Numbered from the stretch's first letter, positions 12,742-26,500 are shown. The stretch: 64,000 bases of DNA from Erythrocercus mccallii (GCA_013397435.1 VZRG01001504.1:62001-126000); one strand, 5' to 3'. Numbers and translations: made by a program. The notes: generated by a model from the letters alone, not told the origin.

Positions 12742-15700
12742 CTGCACATAAAGCAATTTTACATGACTGTCTGTCTATTCTGCTTTCCAGACACTTTGCC
12801 AGAAGTCACCAGTACCTAAGATGCATAGGTATAACTTAAAGTGCCAACTCTAGTTCTTTACTGGTGCTGCCAAAACAATCCAGATTAGCTGGAATGCCTT
12901 TGTTAGCAGGACTTTTCCAATTTCAGCCACTTAAATTCTGATTAGGCATCCAAATGTACTTAATGTCACGCTAGCAAGTTTCATGTGGCAGACATTCCTA
13001 GTTGAGGGAGGGCAAGAGAGGGATGTTAGGAGATGAGAACAGTAATTTTTAGCTGAGTCAGCCACAAAACCAATGCAGATTTCTACTTGCAGCAGCAATA
13101 AAAGCAAAATACTTGGGCAGGAAAATGCTTAAGGTAATACTGGTATCGCCATCAAGAACTAATTGATTACATAATTCCAGTAGCTTCTTTTATAAATTAA
13201 CCTATGAACAAGGGATTGTGAACATAGAAATAATGACAGAAACACTAGAACTTCATTAGTGAATTGTCAGAACATAACAACAATCCTTGAAAAGCCTCAC
13301 TTGTTCACTATTCACACGTTGTTTATCTTTGAAAACCAACCTGCAGCAGGGCTGCACAAATGCGGACACTCAAGGCTGCTATGAAACCCATACCACCTAT
13401 TGCAAACTATACATTTACACTACAACAACCCTGCTAACAGTTAAGAACCAAGTACAATAAATTCCACATCAGCTGAGGGAGCAATATAAAGCAAGCATTT
13501 CTGCTGCAACACAGTGGTTTGGAGCAAGACTTCACTGTGTCAAAACCACCACTATTTCTCCAGAAATCACCAAGGAAAAAATAAAAAGTCATTACTGGGG
13601 AAAAGACTAATGTACAGCTTTGAGCTAAACAGTTAAACTGTAATTGATTCCCAGTGACAACTTTTCCTGCTTGGTAACTCTCAATTAAGCTGTTTAATTA
13701 GAACAGAAGGACACAGCAAGTGTGAGCACACTTCATTTCTACAGTAGACCTTAAGCACTAGGCATTACAAATTTCCTTACAGCACTAATGTACTTACTAG
13801 CAAATTTTAGTTTAACAGAAAAATTTTAACAGAATTTTCTCCTTCACCAGATATGGAAACGACCAGAGTCAGTTCTGCAAATCACTACTACTTTGGCACT
13901 TTTCCCAAAATTCTCCCATACTCCTGGGCAAAAGTTGCTATATGTGCTTACTATATTTACAACAGAAAGACAAAGTCACAGAAAAATCTAACAGAAGTTA
14001 TTGAAAGAGTGGTGAGGTGTTAAAGCACCTTTTGGCTGTTTAGAATAACATGGTAAACCTCAAAAAAAAAGAAATTGTCAAACACTGATTAAAGCATAAA
14101 TTAAGGAGAATGCAAAATAGTATTCATCATATCTTTTTATAACAAGTAGTGATAAGCACTACTGAGACATATTTAAATGATCAAAGGAAGTAGTTTTTCT
14201 TTCCCAAGTTATACCAACTAAAAATAAGTATAAAAAGATAAATAAAATAGAGCTCTTGTAAAAGTTTTGGCAGTTCTTCATGTTCTCATCTCAGAAAAAA
14301 AAAACTCAGAACTTTCTGTTCTTTTTACTAGCAAATTTGAAAACAGAGAAAGCTTAACTAATTTTTCCATCTTGGATTATTGTAAGTTTTTATACAAATT
14401 TGAACCACAAGGTAACAGCACTTACAGTAGATTCATCTCTGAGCCTGCCCTCAAAAGATTATTTGATTAAAATTATACCATATTTTAGTTCAAAAGAAAA
14501 AAAAAAAAGCCCATTTAATTCTACCCTTGCTCTACAATGTGCAATAAAGTGTGAAAGTGTTGATGGGTTTGTTAGGTTTCCACATCCATGTTTAAGCCTG
14601 CCAAGTGAGGCTGCAAATGGATCAAAGGTTAGAACTGTAGAAACAGGAGCTAAGAGAGCTTCACCCAGCCCAGTCAGTATCCAGCTCTCTTCACTTAACA
14701 ACTGATGTCAAAATATTTATTGATTGCAAACTCCACGGTTCTCTATTAGTGCTACCGTTTCAACCTCAACTATATCCTAGCTCATATTTGGGAATTTGAA
14801 CTGATTTTTTTTTTTAAGTAAGAATCTCTGAAATATGTTTTCCTCACTAATGATGTTTAAGCATACATAGTACAGTTTCAATCCAAAGGGTAAGTGCTGC
14901 AATTAAGCTCTTGGCACCTGCACAGATCCTATCCTAAGGTCTCAAGCCACACAGCAATACAGTAAATATACTTAATTAACAACTATTTATCAAAAATCTG
15001 TACTAACACATCTGCATGGATCTTCTGGAAAATTTAAGCTACACCAAGAAAAGTTACACACTACTGGGAAAAGAGCATTAGGCTGCTAGGTTCAACTAAA
15101 AATGAATCATATATAAAAGTGATAAACTGGGAAATGCAGAGACTGCATAAAAAGAATTTTAACAGCCATTCTTCCCCAACTCTTCCACACACGCTCTATT
15201 CTTCTGGCAGACAGTTTCATTCCTAGATAAGAAAAAGCTAACAACTGGTTATGATCTCAAAGTTTCAGTTCATCATTTAGATACAGTCAAAGTCTACAAG
15301 AACCCTGAAGGTGAAGCAGTGAAAGTGTAATAGGTTTCAAAATGAAAGCCGGTGTCTAAGCACAGTGTGCTGGACTTCTTGTCTGTAACTTTTGGAAAAT
15401 CCATGCAATGCAATGGGACTTCAGTACCCTGCACTATTTGAAGCATCCCAAAAGCTCAGTGGTCACGCCCACGGAGAGGTCTATATTGAGGCCAAGAAGT
15501 AACAGAGGCATGAGTAACTGTGGCCTTGTTATCACTTCTGAATGGATGTTCTACAGCTAAAATGGTAAAAACCTTTAGAAATACTGTTCTCACGAAAAGC
15601 AACAGCAAGTAAACCAGCAGCACAAGAAAGCTGAGGGCAGAATAAACCATACATTTACACCACATTAGAAAGCAACACATGACACTTAGTACCACTGAAT

Positions 15701-18700
15701 ATCAGTAGGACACAGAAGGAACAGAATTAATTTCCTTCTTCTACCCTAAGACTGCAGGAGACATTTATCAGCACAATAGTTGCACCACATCTTGTCTGGC
15801 TCCAGAATAAACCTGATGGTATTTCATGACAAATTAATGTGACTTTATACACAGGGTTCTTGGACTGGACACAAGTGAACATTTGACAATTCAGTAACTC
15901 AAATTCAGACGTTAAAGACAAACACTCTCATTTGGATTTACGTTTGCAGTAAGCCAAGAGTGAGCATGGGACCCTTATCAACTCTTTAAATAAATAAGCT
16001 TCTAAGTTATTTTTTAAAATTCAAAAATTATTTAGTTAATAAATTACATACTAAACATAGCATCAGTGCAGTTAAAATCTGAGAGAATAAAACTGAAGGA
16101 AAGTAACAGTTCTGCAAACATAAATATGGTAGACAACAGCAAATCCGACCACGCAACTGAAGAAATAAGCTGAGATTCTTGTGCTGACAGAGGTCAACAC
16201 ACTATTGACTAGCAGTTGGTACTGTGAAAAATTGTCTTCTAAATGTATTTTAGATGCAGTTTAAAAGAATGGTTTGTATACAATTTAAGAAATGTAGTTG
16301 TCATGGAAGCCTAATCTTTATAAGCCTCTAAAAATCCCAATTAGCTCCCTGAAGTAAGAATTACTGCATATCCCTTATGCTTTCCTTTAAATTCAGTAGA
16401 TTTGTTTTCATCACAGCAATTTGCATTCCACAACAGTCAATATCACTAGCTTACATAATAGTAAAACCAACCTTGACACAGACAGCACTAATTAACAGAC
16501 ATAAAAACAACCCAAGCAGCCACACAACACAGACTAATCCTTACTGCTACAAATGCCAAAGATATCTCAACTAGCACTTCATGTGTGTTTGTGTGTAGGT
16601 GGAACAATCAGTCATTCATCCCAATCTTGCACATGTAAACAAGAAAATGCAATACATGTAGAAGAGAGATTACATCTTACCTTATTTAAATGCATGGGAG
16701 AAAAAAAAAACTATGGCAAAGCTCTATATACTTAAATCATTTTTCCCACTGAAGCTATGATCTTAAGTTAATACAATAAACTCTTTCACTGCTCATATAC
16801 TATCAGCCACACAGACAGTGTGGCAAGCAGAAAAATATGTTGAGCACAATTCATAACATAACCTCAGGTTTCCCCCAAACCACAGATGCTGCAGACTGAA
16901 AGCCCAATTCATTGTCATCCTAGAGACAACAAATCTGTTAGACAGACTACTGAAAAGTTCCCCAGAAAGGAGGAAGCCGCCACATAATTCACAGCTCTGT
17001 CCTTTATTCACAGCCTTGGTCCTTCCTTCATCCCTTGCACTGGATGTATGCCAGGAGAAAAGAGGGCTACAAGCAATCAAGGCACAAGTCAGGGTAGCCC
17101 TATGACTCTTTATGCCTTTGCAATGCCCCCAAACAAAGGACAAAGTCCCAACAAAGGACACGCACGCTTCAGGCTTCATTTTTCTCTATAGTGGATTTTG
17201 TGCCAGAAAATTCTCAGGAAATCCTAAAATTGGGCTTGGGAAATTTAAAGCCTATGGGTAATAATCAAAAAGCACCAAACGTATCTGTTTTAATTAGCAT
17301 TGTAAATTATCTATGTGGAAACATCTTATCTTGAAAACTTTCCACTTGTTTTAAGGATTGAAACTTCAACATGAACTCTTCACAAAACTTTTCAGTAGTA
17401 CCTTTTCACTTATCCATAGCCACTGCTTGATATCCAGGGTCAAAGTGCACTTCTATCTCAAAATCAACATCTGCTCCTAGGTTTCCTGAGCACTTTTCAG
17501 TTTAGAGCTGCCTCCCCGACCAGTTTGTTTAAAGAAAGAAAGGCAGACTGGGTAAACGTGTGCTTTTGGAGAGGGATTCACAATCAAATGCTTTTGACTA
17601 AGGACTGTGTAATTTAAAAAAAGCCATAAATACATTTTATGTTTGCCTTCAGTTGACAAAATGCACCATGGCATTTACATTCTAACAAGAGGCAGAATCC
17701 TCACACAAAGACAAGCAGATTTCTCATATGAGGCAGTCTCAAAACAACAAATCAATAAGCTTTGTTTATTAAACAAGTGTAGGTGTATTGCTAATTCAGA
17801 ATGCTGAATACTTCTCCACCAGAACTAATGTTAACTTAAAGAGAATGTAGTGTAGCGATGCACTTTAGCACTAGCCAGAACTCTTTACCATAAGAATACA
17901 TTCATACTCTACAAACAGGATTAAAAGTGATCTGCCATCAAAAGGATTTCAAATGCCCAAGCCTATGCAAAATAAACTGATTTCAACAAGACTCTGACCT
18001 CACAGCCCCAAGAATAAATACTTAATGATGACTCCAAAATTTAAATCAAATTAATCATGTTTGAAAGGGTTTCAGATACTTTACCTGTATTACATTTAAG
18101 TAAAAGCAAGTGCTGCATAAAGCCAGAGAGGCAGGTGTGAAGTTGAGACACAAAGTACACACAGAAATGAATCACAGTGGATGGAGTACATGCATTACCC
18201 TACACAAATTAAGCCTACCTAATTGTTTTGAGACATCCCCTTCCCACCCACCAGCTCACTTCAAAATAGCTAATTCAATTTTCATTTGCTGGGTAAAGTT
18301 TCACCACATCGTCCACACCCACATCCGACTCATATAAACTGTCCTGTAATAAGCAGAATCCAGCAGAGGTCAGAAATGGCCCAGCACAGGAAATGCCTGG
18401 GTGTTTTCCAGTCAGGCTCTGAAGATCACTCTTCTACGTGAAGACAGCACAGGTCTAGGGTCATGCTGTTGTACAAACTTTATTTTAAATCATTTTCTGC
18501 TTAACCTGCAGTATTAGTCTTTGAAGAGTCCTTTGAAAAGGAACTTAGCATTTTACTTATTCAGTTGCTCCACAGCATTCGTATTTCATAATATTTCTGT
18601 TAAATCTTACAAATTTTACATATGTTCTGATTTTGGCATTCTCATGACAGAAAACAAATCGTTAATGCACAACGATTTAACAAATTAACAAAAACTCAAA

Positions 18701-19614
18701 GGCACTGTTCAACCCCATAGCCTTGACCCACACAAGAGCACATCACCACTTCCCTTTTATTCCATCAGTACAAAACAGCAGCTCACAATATTCAAGAATG
18801 ATCTCAGCAAGAGCTGATTTTTTTGCACAGCACACCTGGAACACAATGCACCTGACTACTGCCTTACAGTACTAATTGATCACACAAGCGTTTTAAAAAC
18901 ATTTCCCGAATGCCTCCTAGTGAGAAGTGAAGTGCAGCAACAGGATGTTATTTAAAAATGAGAAATAATTGCCACAGAATTAATAACTCGGACTTACGCA
19001 ATACTTCTGCAGCCAGCTGGAAACACTAAACCATAAAGTAATTTGCATCCCCATCTCTCAGCAGGGCACAGATGGAGACTTGCAAAAAGCCAATCTGCAG
19101 GTCAGCACATTCGGGAGGTGACAGCAGTCCCGGAAAGCTTTGAGCCATCACAACACTTCTTTGTGAAGGCTTTTACTTTTTTTTTTAAAAACTCTATCTT
19201 CTTAAAACTATCGATTGCAATGCTACCAGCAGCGACACTCCATGACCCTGCTGTTTTACCGGCACGCCGAAGAGAACCCGATTTTAATCACGGCTGCCAT
19301 AAACACGAGACACCCTTCCAAGAGGGCAGCGCTTTTATCGCTGCAGTTCACAAGCCAAGGAGCACAGGTCACGCTCCGTGCGCCTCCCGCGGGCTCCAGC
19401 TGCTGCTCCCCCTCCGCACCTCCGGCCCGACCCCGAGAGCCGGGCGGGCAGTGCCCCCACACACCCGCCCGCATTGCTGCGAGGCTGGGGGCGAAGGAAA
19501 CCATCTCCTTTTAATTGCAAAGCGCCCACAAAACACTGCCTTACCCACCGCAGCCACTAGAGATTTCTTATCGAAGCACCTTCTCGCTCCGTGGGCGCTC
19601 TGCAGAAGCGCTGA

Positions 19615-19641
19615 AGCAGCAGCAACAGCAGCAGCCGCCGC
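19615..19641 (+). repeat. short CAG/CCG triplet tract just inside intron 1
   Basis: A run of agc/cag units interrupted by one caa, followed by ccg units, about 120 bases downstream of the exon 1 donor in the MAP3K4 sense. Too short to suggest expansion, but it is a likely length-variable site. Confidence 0.8.
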
Positions 19642-19762
19642 AGGTCCTGCAGCGCGGAGGGGCCGGCAGGCAGAGCGTGCACCCCCGGCCCCGGCGCTCG
19701 CAGCCCCCGCCCGGCATCGCTCCCTGCACGGAGCTCCCTGTGCGGCAGCGCTGGGTACTGAC

Positions 19763-19836
19763 CTCCCCGGCGGCGACGGCGGCGGCTCCTCCATGGCGGC
19801 GGCGGCGGCACAGACCAGCGCGGCGGCGTCTCTCAT
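19763..19836 (-). CDS. MAP3K4: MAP3K4 exon 1, coding part (N-terminus)
   Basis: This 74-nt segment encodes residues 1-24 plus two bases: MRDAAALVCAAAAAMEEPPP, then SPPG. The start resembles human MAP3K4 (MREAAAALV..., then an Ala run and MEEPPP, from memory) but the proline run is much shorter. The donor is GGGAG|GTCAGT (GT at 19762-19761). It ends in phase 2, matching exon 2. The first ATG (19836-19834) has a weak context (T at -3, A at +4). An in-frame ATG at codon 15 (19794-19792) sits in an almost ideal context, gccgccATGG, and could be the main start by leaky scanning. A 7-codon upstream ORF ends on the first ATG. The 5' UTR should extend to around 19,980-20,000. Confidence 0.86.
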
Positions 19837-19856
19837 GCATGCACCGGGGCCGGCAT
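19833..19856 (-). promoter_or_regulatory. upstream ORF overlapping the MAP3K4 start (ATGA)
   Basis: Minus-strand ATG at 19856-19854 in a good context (gccgccATG) opens a 7-residue frame, MPAPVHA. Its TGA (19835-19833) overlaps the MAP3K4 ATG (19836-19834) as ATGA. The arrangement would lower initiation at the first MAP3K4 ATG or allow termination-reinitiation there. The geometry is read directly from sequence; the effect is inferred. Confidence 0.55.
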
Positions 19857-19928
19857 GGCGGCGCGCCCCAGTGCGCGGCGCGGGGGCGCAGCGAGGAGCA
19901 GGAGCAGCAGCAGGAGGGGAGCAGGTCC

Positions 19929-19979
19929 CTACCCGGCTGCAGGAGCGCGGCCGCGCAGAGCCGCCCGCGCGGCCGCCAT
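19929..19979 (-). promoter_or_regulatory. upper uORF starting inside the YY1-type motif
   Basis: The ATG within AAGATGGCGGC (19979-19977) opens a 16-codon frame ending in TAG at 19931-19929, about 90 bases before the MAP3K4 start. It is relevant only if transcription starts upstream of 19,980, which is not known. Confidence 0.3.
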
Positions 19980-19983
19980 CTTG
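19972..19983 (-). promoter_or_regulatory. YY1-type element CAAGATGGCGGC
   Basis: Exact CAAGATGGCGGC in the MAP3K4 sense, 136-147 bases upstream of the start codon. YY1 sites in this orientation typically lie just downstream of transcription starts in CpG-island promoters, so the MAP3K4 start is probably near 19,985-20,010. The motif is seen; the start site is inferred. Confidence 0.65.
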
Positions 19984-20500
19984 GGAACAGCCTCCGAGGG
20001 CAGCGGCGCCGGCAGCATCGCTACGGCGCGCCAGGAGGGACCGGCCGCGCCAGAGGCGCTCGCTCCACCGCGTCCGGGCTGGGGGCGGCTCCCGGTGCGG
20101 GTTTCCCGCTCTCGGTCGCGGCGTCGGTGCAGGCTGCGGGACAGCGGTGCTTCCCTCCGGCACCGTGGAAATTACATCTCCGCAGTTCCCCGCGAGGGGC
20201 CGCGTTTATCCCGAGGCGGGGCGGTGATGGGAGAGCGGCGGGCGCTGCCGCCCCCTCCCTGCCCCCGTGGCGGAGCTGTCAGGCGCTGCCTGCGGCCGCT
20301 CGCTGCCGATGCCGCGCTCCCTGGCGCTGCTCGTTCCCACACCGCCGGCAGGCACAGAGAGGAGAAGAATATAGCTGCTGAGGGGAAGAAGGTTTCCCTC
20401 AGCAGGTGCCAGCTCCCTCCAGCCGTGCTGGCCCCAAGTCCAGCGCCTGCGGAGGCTGGAGCGACCACGGCCGGATGCACGGAGGTGAAAGGCGCTTGAG

Positions 20501-23500
20501 GTCCCATCTGGGGGTGTGCATGGGAGAATAATCTTCTATCTTTTATACTCTGCTGCTGACAAAGTAACTTGTTTGAATTTATGAACCTGGACTTTTTAAA
20601 CCCTCCGGCAGCACTGTCTATCAGTCTTGGACAGAGAACTGGAGCCGCATTATCCAGTTGGAAATACAGGGAGGAAAATGTGATTTCGTTTAATTGTTGG
20701 GGTCGGTGAGAGGGAGCCTCACCTGCTGCGTTACGGGACTGGAAGCACAGCAACAAACCCTGGCATCAGCAAGGTGTACACAAAGCACATGCGTTGTTTC
20801 TGATGGGTGAAATTTGAGCTTAGATTAGAATCAGTTCTAGAGTCTGCATTTGTGCACCAGTTCCTTCATTAACTGTACAAAAAAATTGCACCTTTCTAGT
20901 CTGACAGCAAAATTAAGTTCTAAAGTCACTGTTCACGAAATAAAATTGTCCACCTCTCTGTCGAAGTTTAGGAAACAAATTCAATAGTCTCTTTGAAATA
21001 AAAGTTTTTTAATGCTGAAATGCAGGATATACTTCTATAACACTTCTACTCTATCATCTTAAAACTATCTACTGTTTATCATCTTAATGAATGCATGCTT
21101 TAAAATGCAGGACCAGATAAATAACCATATGCAGGAAGCCACTTAGACTGTTTTCCATAGGTCAAGAAAGATACCTGAATCACCATGACCCTGATGATCA
21201 CGACATTTTAAACATCAAGACATTCAGCATTTATGTCAAGAATTATTAGTTAAGATACCTCATGTAAAGGAAAAATGCAGTATTTAGCACGTTAAAGGCT
21301 CTTACTCGAGTACTTGAGCCCAAAACCATAAAGCAGTTCCAATGGCAGATACACACAATACATTCCCACTAATCTGTCATGGTGAACAAAACTTAGAAAC
21401 CATAGCTGAAGGTCAAAAATTCTGAAGTGGTAACCTAATAAATTAGTTGTCATCTCCATAAAAAACGTATATTATCTAAAATAAAGCTGCTTACTTCACA
21501 GTATGGATGTGTTTTTAGTATGATCACAAATAACAAAGAGTCAATTTTATAGATTAAATCTGAACATTCTTTTCAGTTAGGGATCATTGTCTCACACCAT
21601 CTCTGCAGCTGTTTGCAGGGCAGAGACGTATTTAGCAATCATGGCAAAATATTTCAGCTTCTTTGCTTCTTCTATCAAAACAATCAATGCAGTGGTCTGT
21701 TAGAAGCACAGCGTTTTCATTAACCAAAAAAAAAAAATCTCACACTGCATTTTGCCAGAGATGTAATCGTGTGGAAGTGGAGACACCCAAGGGCCCTTGG
21801 CAAAGGGAGAAATGGGGACTGACCACTGTCACTGCTTTCTGTAAATATTAAGATAGTTTACTGCAATAAACCAGGGTTCACTGCAGCCTCTCAAACAGGG
21901 TGGTCCAAAAAACTCTTCCCTGTATAGGAACTTTTTCCCCTTTCCCTTTAAGGCAAGCCAGCATGTTGTGTTACATCACACTCCTGTGGTATGTCATGAA
22001 AAATATCCTAGAACTACAGATATTGGCCAAGCAAAGCAAGGCTGTAAATTTGATATAGAGATGCTTCTTTATCTGCAATTGACCATAGTGAGCAACGTAG
22101 CTCCTACCATCAAGGAGAAGATTGTAAGAGGAGAAGTTTATGAGTGGCCTTGCAGAGAACTCGGGAAGAAATTAACAGATGTAGGAATATTTGGAGGTGA
22201 TGGTACAGGAAACATCAGATGACATAAGAGTCTCAGAGCCTATATAGGGATAATATATTTAGCAAAGAAAAAAAATTCAAGGCAATACAGAGGTCTTAAA
22301 AAATTGATATGCAAAAAAGAATTAATTCTTTTTGGCTTCTTTTAAGGAATATCATCCTATTTCAAAGACTCCCTGACTGCCAGTTTCTGAGACTAAACAT
22401 ATCAATATTTCCTAGGTGCATGGAAATTGATAAATGAGATTGTTCACTCTGGTTCTACTACTGGAACAGAAGAAGCCACAAGATTAAAATACACATCACA
22501 ATAAATAGCATCTGTCTGTAAGAAAATTTTAGGAATGGATTTTATTGTCTGATATGGCAAAATCATGACTCCAAAATTCCAGGTTAAAAAAACAAACCAG
22601 AAAACAACTGTTAAAATAGACAAACTTATTTCAGTTTAACTTCTGTTTTCAGAAGTTTTAGAATTAATTTTCTTCTTTTTTTCAGAAAACATCTGGTTTT
22701 ATAATTTAGCAGATGCTGCCATTGCTAAGGAATTGCTTTTTATTCTAGCAACATGCCTTTTATTACAATAGCAGTCCTAGAACTTGCAATAGAAATTTGA
22801 CATGGCAATAGCATCCTAATAACAAAAATAGGTCTTTCAAATAGCATCTTTAAATTTCTATTGCAAATACCCTTGAAATTTCTATCTATTCCTGGGGCAT
22901 ATATTCTGTTATTCCTTCCTCCTCAACTGATCATGGGTTTCTGACACAATTGTACATGCAGCTGTGCTTTTGCCATTTGCCATTTGTCCAGTTATTTCCT
23001 ATATACAAAAAAATCTAATGAAGACAAAGAAATACTTGGCCCATGTAGGTAAATAAATATGTTATAAGAATATATTTGAAAATTTTTCTCTTGGCACCTG
23101 TCACAAGGCCAAACTTCTGAAGTTTTTTTCACATTATTAATGTTGTGCAGAATAAGGCACAACTTGGTTTTGGGGTTTTTTTAAGTCAGTAAATGAAATC
23201 TAGTAATCAGATTGTTCTTCACTGTGTGAACTGCATGCAAAAAAATCAAATTCTTGACAAAATCAGCTTTGTACAATTAGCTTTTCCTTCAAATAAGTTA
23301 TTTATTTTAATTCTAAGAAAAGCTAATTAAAAGCAGAAGCAAAGTTAATCAGACATTAGAAAACAGGCTGCTAGGTATAGTTAGTCTAGATTTAGTAAAA
23401 TGTGCTGAGAACAGAATATTCATTTTTTCTTGGTCATAGATTAGAAATGCCCTTCTGCAATGCAACGAAGAGTAAAACATGAACAATACCTGCATTTAAT

Positions 23501-26500
23501 ATCTAGAACACAACCTGACACTACTTCTTATGTAAACATGGCAAGTAGCATCTCCAGAGTCCAAATAAAACACCAGGATGTGTTTCTACCTGGACATATG
23601 CAGATTCCTCCATCTACAGTTTCGTTGTTCTCGCAGAAGATCAGGTTAGGGGTGGCATTGAAAGAAACAGAACTCACTTTTCAGTGTTATCTAACCTGAG
23701 CTTTGCTGCGATTGAAGTGTGAAGCTGAAAGAAATTAAGGAGTCCCACTGTATATACCCCTGTTCAATCACCCGTTACCTCTGTGATTCATTCACTTGGG
23801 AAGCTGGCATGATCTCTGCCAAAGCTTGTTCATCAGCATGGTTTAACAGCCGTGCTGTAATAGGAGCCAGCTAGCTTGACAGAGGTGGAATATTTCTGTC
23901 TGAGTGCTGTCATCTCACAGGCTGCATGTCAGATTGCACAGGGCTCAATACCATTAATTCACTACAATTAAAGGAGTATTTGTTAGTAAGAGTAGCATGA
24001 AGTCAGAGACATTCTTGTGATTATTGATTTATCACTTCAACTAGGCATTATTTTTTAGGTACTTCCTGTCCTAAAAAGCAACTCTGTACCACTGTCTCTG
24101 CATTATTAAACGGGCATGACCTATGTGAGAGAAGTACAAAATCCAGTTGTGCTTAAAGATGTATGATTTTACTGTATAAAGTTGGTCTTTGGGCTCAGTG
24201 TCTGTAAAGCTGGGCATAGCTAAACACACTGGCTGCTCATCAAAGATAGCAAGGCACTGGACACAGAAATTATCTGAAACTGAAAATGTAGATACATGTA
24301 TAACAGTCTGGATACAGCAGTTTATATCTTCCCAAGAGCTGATTTTGGACCTGTGAAAATCAGCTGCACTGAATTCAGTGCTACTTGAACTTGACTATCA
24401 ACAACAGAGTAAGCTTGCTTAAAGCTAGCTTGGCTCCTATTAAATCATATTTTAATTCTTTCCCCAGATGTATAATAGACATACTCAGTGAACAGCCATG
24501 GGGCATTTATAAACAAGACCAAATGCTTGCCTGCATTTGTGTTCACTACATTATTTTCATGTTCAAAGAACCTCCAGTGAAGAATGGGGGCCAATGCTTT
24601 GAAACCGTACTTGTGGGCCCAGAGCGTATCCATCTGCCTTCTGTGTGTGCCTGACAGTGCAATGCAATGCATTGTTGCACGCAACTCTTTCAACATGTTT
24701 TCAAGCATCTTGAGAGTTTGACTAGTTTCTTATACCAAACTTTATAAAGTGATGCTTCTTATTGCCATCATCCCAGAAAGTACCAAAAAATTTTCCAGAC
24801 TATATCTTTTAAAATATCTGGTTGTGCAGCTGAGATTCTTTCTGTCTGCCTTACAGCAGCTGCGTTATCCTAGCAGAAAACAGCTGTGAGATTTGTATCA
24901 CACTTCCCTGTCTAGGAAGACAGGAGCTGTCCATGTCTCCTCCTTCCAACAGCCCTCTCTATAAGTGAGAGTAATGACAGAAATGCAGTGTGGCTGGCAT
25001 TTTCCTTTACCCCAGCAGTTCCTGGCAGCTGTATCAGCTGGATGGAGTTATAAACAGCCAGGAGAAAATTTTAACCTTCATTAAATGTTAATCCCTGCAA
25101 ACACTTACATACACATCAGTTCACTTATATAATAGGCATACTGAAATCATTGGGGCAACCCTGGGAGAAGAGTTACTCATACATATAAATGTTTATAGGA
25201 TTCATTTCCACCTTTTGCTCTGAATCATCTGGAATAATGTTGTCCCCACAACTTCACAAGGTGAATTTTGTGGCTTAATCCTGTTGATGGTTCTGTTCTG
25301 ATGAACACCAATTGGAATTAAGATATTCCCTGTTTGTTGCAAAGCCCTCCTAACTAGAGCATAGTAAAATAGTATCTTATACAACTTCCTGTTGTGTCCC
25401 TTTCTGCTGTGCCTCAGGTTTTATTTTTTCATTTCTGTCCATTTCATTACTTCAAAAAAGCCGTTCCCTCATTGTTAACATAACTATTTTCATCCTTCTA
25501 AATACTTACACAGTTCCTGCAGTATAAAACACTATAAAGAGGTAATCACCTGCCATTTGACATTATTTCAATGTATTGAGAGTTTTTTATTCTCATTTGA
25601 ATCTTATTGGCCCCTATCATTATTTCTATAACTGAATTGCATTTCCTCTTCTTCACAGGAATTGATGCTTATTTTAGGATACATTCATGGTAGAAGACAT
25701 AGCACACAGCACTTGAAATAACTGTGGAATTATGTGAGCTAATATGCTGTCCTGGCACAGCCATCTTTCCAGCTACAGCCAGTTGAGGAATCCAGATTAT
25801 GACCTCTGTGTTAGGGAGCTGAGATCCATGTGACATTTTCTGCTGAGCAGTTTGTTTAAAAGATTGCTTCTATCAGCATCTTTGGGTGGATTTCCCTATG
25901 ACTGTCAGGATACAATGGGCATTGATAAGTTTTAGGAGTAGCTATTCTAATTCTAAATTTCAGTTCAAAGCCTGTCAATTCCACTGTGCTTGGTCTTCAG
26001 CCGTGGTGATAATCAGAAATACAAAGGCGTTAAAATTCTGTAAGTTTTTGTTCCTGTCCACAGAAAATAGAACGAGATAATGTAGTGGCTGAGAACAGAT
26101 GACCCTGCTGAAGCTGAGGATCTGTAATTGCTTGGTTCCTCCTCTCTTGCAGGCTGAATGCTATGGCACATTTGAGCCCTACTTCTGCTGCTTATCTATG
26201 GATAGTGTGAAATCCAGGAGAGAAATTTCTTTCACCTCTAATCTCAGCAGACTTACCAGTCCATTAGCCCTACTATTTGGCATATGCATTTAGGCACTAA
26301 TATAAAACAGAAAAAACTTGGTTAAAAGACTCCATCTTTCCAACAATGCATGGATGTTGTGGCACACTGAGCTAGGAGAAAAATGCTAATCTGGAGATTC
26401 AGCACCCAGTTTTCAACAGGGCAAGCACACATTATTCCTTCAGTAGTATTGGAGAAGGACTCCAATAGTCCTAAACTAGACCGTACTTGTTCACCTGTTG

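Larger units (their letters stand above)
6121..19762 (-). other. MAP3K4: MAP3K4 intron 1
   Basis: A 13.6-kb first intron with donor AG|GTCAGT (from 19762) and acceptor ttctgtgcag (to 6121). Its first 460 bases lie inside the CpG island; the rest is AT-rich. It holds a (TA)n run, a worn CR1 3' tail near 8.0-8.15 kb, a T24 run, a C-rich patch at 11.64-12.13 kb that is probably a retroelement fragment, and one candidate exon at 12.58-12.74 kb, all listed separately. In 6.2-7.4, 8.2-11.2 and 12.8-19.0 kb I see nothing beyond ordinary intronic sequence. Confidence 0.8.
19300..20500 (-). promoter_or_regulatory. MAP3K4: CpG-island promoter of MAP3K4
   Basis: About 1.2 kb of very GC- and CpG-rich sequence in AT-rich surroundings, centred on exon 1. 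No TATA box is evident near the start, as usual for a housekeeping-type dispersed promoter. The island extends some 500-600 bases upstream of the likely start region (about 19,980-20,020), so divergent plus-strand transcription is possible but I see no gene for it. Several long open frames here on both strands follow from the lack of AT-rich stop codons and are not genes. Confidence 0.85.

Noticed and set aside
19043..20499. Several long open frames on both strands (up to 394 codons) over the CpG island
   Set aside because: They arise because GC-rich DNA has few stop codons. Their products are Ala/Arg/Pro/Gly-rich without domains, and they overlap each other. Only the minus-strand MAP3K4 N-terminus is supported by homology and splice phase.
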